From: Erythrobacter sp.
GTDB taxonomy: Bacteria; Pseudomonadota; Alphaproteobacteria; Sphingomonadales; Sphingomonadaceae
Assembly (NCBI GenBank): GCA_013214365.1
Contig: JABSPI010000230.1
Location: forward strand, 1-9,510
Direction: 5' to 3'
Length of the DNA: 9,510 nt
Under the pieces are notes generated by a model that ran no database searches, was not told the origin of the DNA, and was given only the letters and a program-made list of their open reading frames with translations. The translations under genes and the position numbers were made by a program. Within the stretch, counting starts at the first letter, position 1, and every line of letters starts with the position of its first letter. Positions 5,756 to 9,510 of this stretch are shown here, piece after piece.

Positions 5756-6166
5756 ATGCCTGACACATCGCGCGCCACTTTGTTTTCGATGACCGAACAG
5801 GCGATGTCTGCACAATTGGTGCGGATGAATGCGGCGACCTCGAACCTTGTCAATTCGGGCTCGGTCGCCTCCAGCGAGGAGGCCACCTATCGCCCGATCC
5901 GTGCAGTGTTTCGCACCGAACTCGACCGCGCGAGCGGAATCGCGGCGGTCCGCAGCGAGGGCCTGGTGCGGTCCGATGCAGCGCCCATCAAACGCTATGA
6001 TCCGGCCCATCCGATGGCTGATGAAACCGGCCATATTTATGAAGCCCCCGTCGATCAGAATGCTGAAATGATCGAGATCATGGAAAGCGCGCGCCAATAC
6101 CAGAACATGGTTCAGGCACTGCAGACCGCCAAGCAATTGATGCTTGAAACCCTTAGGAGCAATTGA
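5756..6166 (+). CDS. flgC: FlgC, proximal rod protein
   Basis: FlgC is a rod subunit that stacks with FlgB and FlgF between the MS-ring and the FlgG distal rod. At 136 residues it has the usual length. The N-terminus LFSMTEQAMSAQLVRMNAAT (residues 9-28) followed by SNLVNSG is a diverged axial-protein box: SNLVNSGS replaces the common SNIANA-T. The middle has the FlgC-type ADETGHIYEAPVDQNAEMI (about 94-112, the 'P.G.VY.pNVd...EMv' box), and the C-terminal helix ESARQYQNMVQALQTAKQLM is the 'aaR.YqaN...l...k.m' motif. It starts 3 bases after flgB, using GGGGA inside the end of flgB as ribosome site, and ends just before flgD, so translation is tightly coupled. Confidence 0.94.
   Translation: MPDTSRATLFSMTEQAMSAQLVRMNAATSNLVNSGSVASSEEATYRPIRAVFRTELDRASGIAAVRSEGLVRSDAAPIKRYDPAHPMADETGHIYEAPVDQNAEMIEIMESARQYQNMVQALQTAKQLMLETLRSN
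6155..6159 (+). promoter_or_regulatory. Ribosome binding site fixing the flgD start
   Basis: AGGAG lies 9 bases before the ATG at 6169 but only 3 bases before the upstream in-frame TTG at 6163, so the ATG is the better start. Confidence 0.7.
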
Positions 6167-6168
6167 TC

Positions 6169-6579
6169 ATGCCAAATTCTGTCCCCGCCATATCGTCAAA
6201 CCCGGCTGCAACCGATCAAGTTCAGGCAGCGCTTGACCGGCTGAATGCGCCCTCGACGATTGTGCGTGAAAGTGCAGCAGCCGCGCTCGATTCAGAGGAT
6301 TTTTTGCGCCTGATGACCGCGCAATTGGCCAATCAGGATCCGCTCGAGCCGCAAAGCAACGAGCAGATGGTGGCCCAGCTTGCTCAGTTCTCGACGCTCG
6401 AAAACGGGACCGCATCACGCGCAAGCTTGGCAGAGATTTCGGCCAAGCTTGATGCGCTGATCGCGGCACAAGAGGCGGCCACCGCTGCGGCGGCGGCTGC
6501 GGCCGAGGCGGCAGCGGCGTCTGCTGCAGCCGCCAGTTCCCCTCCACCCCCGCAGGCCTCGCCGCAACCGATCGCTTGA
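6169..6579 (+). CDS. flgD: FlgD, hook-cap protein, short form
   Basis: FlgD sits on the tip of the growing hook and directs FlgE subunits into place. The conserved N-terminal hook-capping region is intact at residues about 40-80: DSEDFLRLMTAQLANQDPLE, then QSNEQMVAQLAQFSTLEN. After residue 98 the protein becomes an alanine-rich run (about 99-122) and ends in a proline-rich tail at 136. Usual FlgD proteins are about 220-240 residues and carry an Ig-like and a Tudor-like domain after this point; both are missing here. The frame has a clean stop and flgE follows with its own ribosome site, so this does not look like a frameshift. The Ala/Pro tail may act as a spacer or be disordered. FlgE next door is also short, which may be related. 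Confidence 0.9.
   Translation: MPNSVPAISSNPAATDQVQAALDRLNAPSTIVRESAAAALDSEDFLRLMTAQLANQDPLEPQSNEQMVAQLAQFSTLENGTASRASLAEISAKLDALIAAQEAATAAAAAAAEAAAASAAAASSPPPPQASPQPIA
6472..6537 (+). repeat. Alanine-codon low-complexity tract in flgD
   Basis: The stretch is almost entirely GCN alanine codons with a few glutamate, threonine and serine codons, giving a GC-rich, slippage-prone tract. Codons vary at the third position, which should dampen replication slippage. It encodes the tail of the short FlgD. Confidence 0.75.
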
Positions 6580-6609
6580 TTTCCCCCTTTTCACAAGGAG
6601 CTTTGACCC

Positions 6610-7422
6610 ATGTCTTTCTTCACGTCCCTAAGCGGTATGCGCAATGCCGAAACCGATTTGCGCGTCATTTCGAACAATATCGCCAATGCCGAAACCGCGG
6701 GCTTTAAAAAGAGCAATGCCGCGTTTTCCGACCTTGTTGCCACCGGCAGCAATATCGATCCGCGCCAGACCCCGGGGATTGGTGCTGCGGTGTCTTCGAT
6801 CAATCAGGACTTCACTCTGGGCCCATTGGAGCAGACCGGGCGCGCACTCGATTTGGCGATCAATGGCGATGGTTTTTTCGCAACCGCCAATCCGATTTCG
6901 GGCGACCTCACCTTCAGCCGCAACGGCAATATGCAGGTCGATGCCTCGGGCGCGATGAAGGATGCCAATGGCGATCTGGTGCAAGCTTTCACGGTTGATC
7001 CAACCGGCGTGCGCACCGGCACGGTCCCGGTCAATGTGGTGATCCCCACCAGCAATGCGGCCGGCTCTGTCTTGTCGAGCGTGTCGGTTGACCGGCGCGG
7101 CATTGTCAGCGCGGCCTATTCCGATGGCACCAGCGAACCGGTCGCGCAATTGGCGATCGCGTCTTTTCCGGCGGTGGGGGGCTTGCGCCCTATTGGCCAG
7201 ACCAAATGGGAGGCATCTGCCGATTCCGGCGCGCCCCAATATGGCGAGCCCGGGATTGGCAATTTTGGCCAATTGATGTCGGGCGCGCTCGAGCGTTCGA
7301 ATGTCGATCTGGCTGAAGAAATGGTCTCGCTGCTGACTGCGCAGCGCAATTTCCAGGCCAATGCCCGCGCGATCGACACCGCCACTGCGATTTCGCAGAC
7401 CGTCTTGAATCTGCAGCGGTAA
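6610..7422 (+). CDS. flgE: FlgE, hook protein, short form
   Basis: FlgE polymerises into the hook, the flexible joint between rod and filament. The N-terminus MSFFTSLSGMRNAETDLRVI and then SNNIANAETAGFKKSNAAFSDL is a clear FlgE match. The middle TGRALDLAINGDGFF (about 78-92) is the shared axial-protein core. The C-terminus SGALERSNVDLAEEMVSLLT, then AQRNFQANARAIDTA and LNLQR, is diagnostic of FlgE over FlgF or FlgG. At 270 residues it is far shorter than the roughly 400 of enterobacterial FlgE, because the segment between core and C-terminal helix lacks room for a full D2 domain. AAGGAG lies 9 bases before the ATG. Since flgF and flgG follow as separate genes, this is the only hook-protein candidate in the window. 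Confidence 0.9.
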   Translation: MSFFTSLSGMRNAETDLRVISNNIANAETAGFKKSNAAFSDLVATGSNIDPRQTPGIGAAVSSINQDFTLGPLEQTGRALDLAINGDGFFATANPISGDLTFSRNGNMQVDASGAMKDANGDLVQAFTVDPTGVRTGTVPVNVVIPTSNAAGSVLSSVSVDRRGIVSAAYSDGTSEPVAQLAIASFPAVGGLRPIGQTKWEASADSGAPQYGEPGIGNFGQLMSGALERSNVDLAEEMVSLLTAQRNFQANARAIDTATAISQTVLNLQR

Positions 7423-7446
7423 ATGATCGCTGTACGGAGCTGAGCC

Positions 7447-8190
7447 ATGGACCGTATGATCTACACCGCGCTGACCGGGGTCAATGCCGCGATGGACCGC
7501 CAACGCATGGTCGCCAACAATCTGGCCAATGCCTCTACGCCGGGCTTCCGGCAGGAGATCTTCGCGGTCAAGGCGGCCACTTTGACCGATGGGTCGCTCG
7601 ATGCGCGCGCGATGGCACGCGGTTCGGTGCGCGGCGCAGATATGGGAGCGGCCAAGGTCAATGCGACCGGCCAGCCGCTCGATATCGCGGTCGAAGGCGC
7701 GGCGTTGATCGCGTTTCAGGCGCCGGGGGGCGGCGAGTTTTACTCGCGCCGCGGCGACCTCAGAGTGACCCCAACCGGATTGCTGGAAAATGGCGAAGGC
7801 TTGCCGGTTCTGGGCGAGGGCGGCGCCCCGATCAGCGTGCCTGCGGGCGCGCAGATCCGGCTGGCCAGCGATGGCAGCTTGCTGGCCAGCGATCCCGCCC
7901 AGCCCGATGCCGAGCCCGCCATACTCGACCGGATCAAACTGGTATCGGCCGCTGGCAGCCCGCTTGCCAAGGGGATTGATAGCTTCCTCAAAGTGCTTGG
8001 TGGCGGGGTTTTGCCCGGCGATCCCACTGCGCGGCTGCGCACTGGTGCGCTCGAACAATCCAATGTCGAAACCGCCGAAACACTGGTCCAGATGATCGAG
8101 GCCCAGCGGGCATTCGAACAACGGCTCAAAGTGATCCAGACCGCCGGTGAACTCGACGAAGCAGGCAGCGGCCTGTTGCGGATGGCCTGA
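7447..8190 (+). CDS. flgF: FlgF, proximal rod protein
   Basis: FlgF is a rod subunit located between FlgB/FlgC and the distal-rod FlgG. The protein has 247 residues, the usual size. The start MDRMIYTALTGVNAAMDRQR is characteristic of FlgF (the MDr-iY-a--G---ameRq pattern), followed by MVANNLANASTPGFRQE. The core GQPLDIAVEGAALIAFQ (about residues 75-91) and the C-terminus TGALEQSNVETAETLVQMIE then AQRAFEQRLKVIQTA match. FlgF ends typically have 'RaFe.q.k...t..e.d.....l', as seen here. GGAG lies 7 bases before the ATG. It is 24 bases after flgE, and a 75-base gap then precedes flgG. Confidence 0.93.
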   Translation: MDRMIYTALTGVNAAMDRQRMVANNLANASTPGFRQEIFAVKAATLTDGSLDARAMARGSVRGADMGAAKVNATGQPLDIAVEGAALIAFQAPGGGEFYSRRGDLRVTPTGLLENGEGLPVLGEGGAPISVPAGAQIRLASDGSLLASDPAQPDAEPAILDRIKLVSAAGSPLAKGIDSFLKVLGGGVLPGDPTARLRTGALEQSNVETAETLVQMIEAQRAFEQRLKVIQTAGELDEAGSGLLRMA

Positions 8191-8221
8191 TCGATCCGCG
8201 CTTTTTCACCCGCTCGTGTCC

Positions 8222-8241
8222 TTGGCCCGGCTTGAGGCCAA
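8222..8241. repeat. Inverted repeat in the flgF-flgG gap
   Basis: TTGGCC (8222-8227) and GGCCAA (8236-8241) form a 6-bp stem with an 8-base loop. There is no T-run, so it is more likely an RNA-stability or spacer element than a terminator. Confidence 0.35.
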
Positions 8242-8265
8242 AACGCATTCAAAGGAATTCATCCC

Positions 8266-9057
8266 ATGCCAAATTCTGCTCTCCACGTCGCCCGCACCGG
8301 GCTTGAGGCGCAAGATGCGCGGATGCGCGTGATCGCCAACAATCTCGCCAATATCGGGACCACCGGGTTCAAACGCGACCGGGCCGATTTCGCCACGCTC
8401 GCCTATCAGGAGATGCGCATTGCCGGACAACAATCGACCGGCGAGACCACTTATGCGGTGGGGCTCAATCTGGGCACGGGTGTGCAAGTGATGGGGACCA
8501 GCCGGATCGAGGCCCAGGGCACTCTTAACCAGACCGGCAATGCGCTCGATCTGGCGCTTGAGGGGCCGGGATTTTTTCAGGTTGAACTGCCGGGTGGGGG
8601 CGAGATCGCCTATACCCGAGCGGGCAATTTCACTTTGTCGCCCGAGGGGCAGCTGGTCACCGGCCAAGGTTATTCACTGACCCCGCCGATCCAGGTGCCT
8701 GCCGGCGCGCAGGCAATCACTGTCGCCCCCGACGGCACGGTCAGCGCAACCCAGCCGGGCCAATCCACCCCGATCCAGATTGGGCAATTGCAAGTTGCCA
8801 ATTTCGTCAATCCGGCCGGATTGCGCGCCATTGGTGACAATTTTCTGGCTGAAACCGCCGCTAGCGGCCCGGCCGATAGCGGCATTGCCGGTCAAAATGG
8901 CCGCGGCAATATCCGCCAAGGCATGCTCGAGACCTCGAATGTCAATGTGGTCGAGGAACTGGTCGAGATGATCGAGGCGCAGCGCGCCTATGAAATCAAT
9001 TCGAAAATGGTCAGCTCGGTCGACGAGATGCTGCGCAATGCCAACCAGACTTTGTGA
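8266..9057 (+). CDS. flgG: FlgG, distal rod protein
   Basis: FlgG forms the distal rod that crosses the P- and L-rings. The 263-residue length matches the family (about 260). After the N-terminal box VIANNLANIGTTGFKRDRAD (residues 22-41) comes DFATLAYQEMRIAGQQSTGE, then TTYAVGLNLGTGVQ. This includes the FlgG-specific insertion after the first helix (the YQ...G.Q......P.GlqlG.GV stretch) that stiffens the rod relative to the flexible hook. The C-terminus RQGMLETSNVNVVEELVEMI, then AQRAYEINSKMVSSVDEML, is diagnostic of FlgG. AAAGGA lies 9 bases before the ATG. The flgH gene begins about 13 bases after its stop. Confidence 0.96.
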   Translation: MPNSALHVARTGLEAQDARMRVIANNLANIGTTGFKRDRADFATLAYQEMRIAGQQSTGETTYAVGLNLGTGVQVMGTSRIEAQGTLNQTGNALDLALEGPGFFQVELPGGGEIAYTRAGNFTLSPEGQLVTGQGYSLTPPIQVPAGAQAITVAPDGTVSATQPGQSTPIQIGQLQVANFVNPAGLRAIGDNFLAETAASGPADSGIAGQNGRGNIRQGMLETSNVNVVEELVEMIEAQRAYEINSKMVSSVDEMLRNANQTL

Positions 9058-9059
9058 TC

Positions 9060-9065
9060 AGGAGG
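9060..9065 (+). promoter_or_regulatory. Ribosome binding site fixing the flgH start
   Basis: AGGAGG, a full-strength site, lies 5 bases before the ATG at 9071 but only 2 bases before the ATG at 9068, so the second of the two adjacent ATG codons is preferred. Confidence 0.65.
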
Positions 9066-9070
9066 CGATG

Positions 9071-9510
9071 ATGATTCCTAATCCCCGTTCGGCAACTCGC
9101 CCAATAATCCGGCCCGTTTTTTGGCCTGTTTCTGCATTTGTACATGCGCGCGCCCGGCTGTGCGCAGCAATCGCGCTGGGTCTGGCTCTGTCGGCCTGTA
9201 TTGGCGAAGGTGGCCCGCGCCCGCTGGGCTTCACCGCGCCCCCGCCGCCACCCGCTGCCGGTCCTGTTTTGGGACCAGAAAACGGGCCAGAAAATGGCCC
9301 CATAAATGGTCCCGTCGATAATGGGACCAATGTGGGGGCCAAGATAAGCGAAGGTGCAATTTTTCAGGCCAGCCAAGGCTATGCCGGCTTGGTGGTGGGC
9401 AACCGCGCGCGCCGGCTCGGCGATATGGTCACCATTCGGCTGGTCGAAAGCACCAGCACATCTAAAAGCACGAGCGGCCAGACCGATCGTTCGGGCGGGT
9501 TCGGCATTAT
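9071..9510 (+). CDS. flgH: FlgH, L-ring lipoprotein (partial, C-terminus beyond window)
   Basis: FlgH forms the outer-membrane L-ring, the bushing through which the rod turns. Residues about 30-42 form a hydrophobic signal ending in the lipobox LSAC, so Cys43 should be lipidated and anchored in the outer membrane. The leader before the hydrophobic part is unusually long (29 residues, rich in Arg and Pro). After the cysteine comes a proline-rich stretch and a short repeat, GPVLGPENGPENGPINGP (about residues 65-82). The family core then begins: SEGAIFQASQGYAGLVVG, then RARRLGDMVTIRLVESTSTS and KSTSGQTDR. These match FlgH (GSIf...., aR.vGDivTi.l.E..sAskss...d). The last 2 bases of the window are an incomplete codon. 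About 80-100 residues should remain to the right. Confidence 0.94.
   Translation, partial: MIPNPRSATRPIIRPVFWPVSAFVHARARLCAAIALGLALSACIGEGGPRPLGFTAPPPPPAAGPVLGPENGPENGPINGPVDNGTNVGAKISEGAIFQASQGYAGLVVGNRARRLGDMVTIRLVESTSTSKSTSGQTDRSGGFGI
9271..9313 (+). repeat. Nested inverted repeat inside flgH
   Basis: GGGACCA (9271-9277) pairs with TGGTCCC (9307-9313), and inside it GGGCCA (9284-9289) pairs with TGGCCC (9295-9300), around a 5-base loop. The spacers between inner and outer stems are 6 bases on each side. A further GGGACCA copy follows at 9323-9329. The region encodes the GPEN/GPIN repeats of FlgH. Confidence 0.75.

Noticed and set aside
6628..8121. A 497-residue open frame on the minus strand across flgE and flgF
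   Set aside because: Both genes on the plus strand are unmistakable axial proteins with ribosome sites; the minus frame is rich in Arg, Gly, His and Ile with no domain pattern, as expected of an antisense shadow.
8221..8240. Sigma-54 promoter before flgG
   Set aside because: TTGGCCCG resembles the -24 box, but the -12 position has no TGC at the required spacing.
1..9510. Mobile elements, CRISPR arrays, tRNA or rRNA genes
   Set aside because: No transposase, integrase, spaced repeat array or RNA gene was seen; the repeats present are short and local.

Overview
The window is part of a flagellar gene cluster from a GC-rich alphaproteobacterium. A Sphingomonadales-type organism fits best: the genes are compact, sigma-54 drives flagellar operons, and the peptidoglycan-cleaving enzyme is encoded apart from the rod genes. 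This placement is inferred from gene content and style, not from a database match. Twelve complete genes and two edge-truncated ones are supported.

Layout, left to right. (1) Minus strand, 1-852: a lytic transglycosylase (SLT fold), cut by the left edge, with its own near-perfect sigma-54 promoter. (2) Minus strand, 1034-2500: flgA-flgM-flgN (P-ring chaperone, anti-sigma-28 factor, hook-filament-junction export chaperone), behind a second near-perfect sigma-54 promoter. (3) Plus strand, 2749-3825: a GGDEF diguanylate cyclase, divergent from flgA. (4) Minus strand, 3913-5069: a two-gene stator-like pair, a MotA/TolQ/ExbB-family channel protein and a very small MotB/ExbD-like partner. (5) Plus strand, 5387 to the right edge: flgB-flgC-flgD-flgE-flgF-flgG-flgH, encoding the rod, hook cap, hook and L-ring, behind a third sigma-54 promoter.

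How it fits together. FlgB, FlgC, FlgF and FlgG form the rod, FlgD caps the growing hook, FlgE builds the hook, and FlgH forms the outer-membrane L-ring. FlgA helps build the periplasmic P-ring. The transglycosylase probably opens the peptidoglycan for the rod. FlgM and FlgN link hook completion to late gene expression and export. The cyclase could tie c-di-GMP to motility, and the MotA-like pair could energise rotation or another envelope process.

Most of the region is an ordinary flagellar cluster. The less ordinary parts are the reduced stator B-like protein, the shortened FlgD with a shortened FlgE, an N-terminal 27-bp tandem repeat in the transglycosylase, G/C-rich dyads upstream of all three sigma-54 promoters, and a nested inverted repeat inside flgH.
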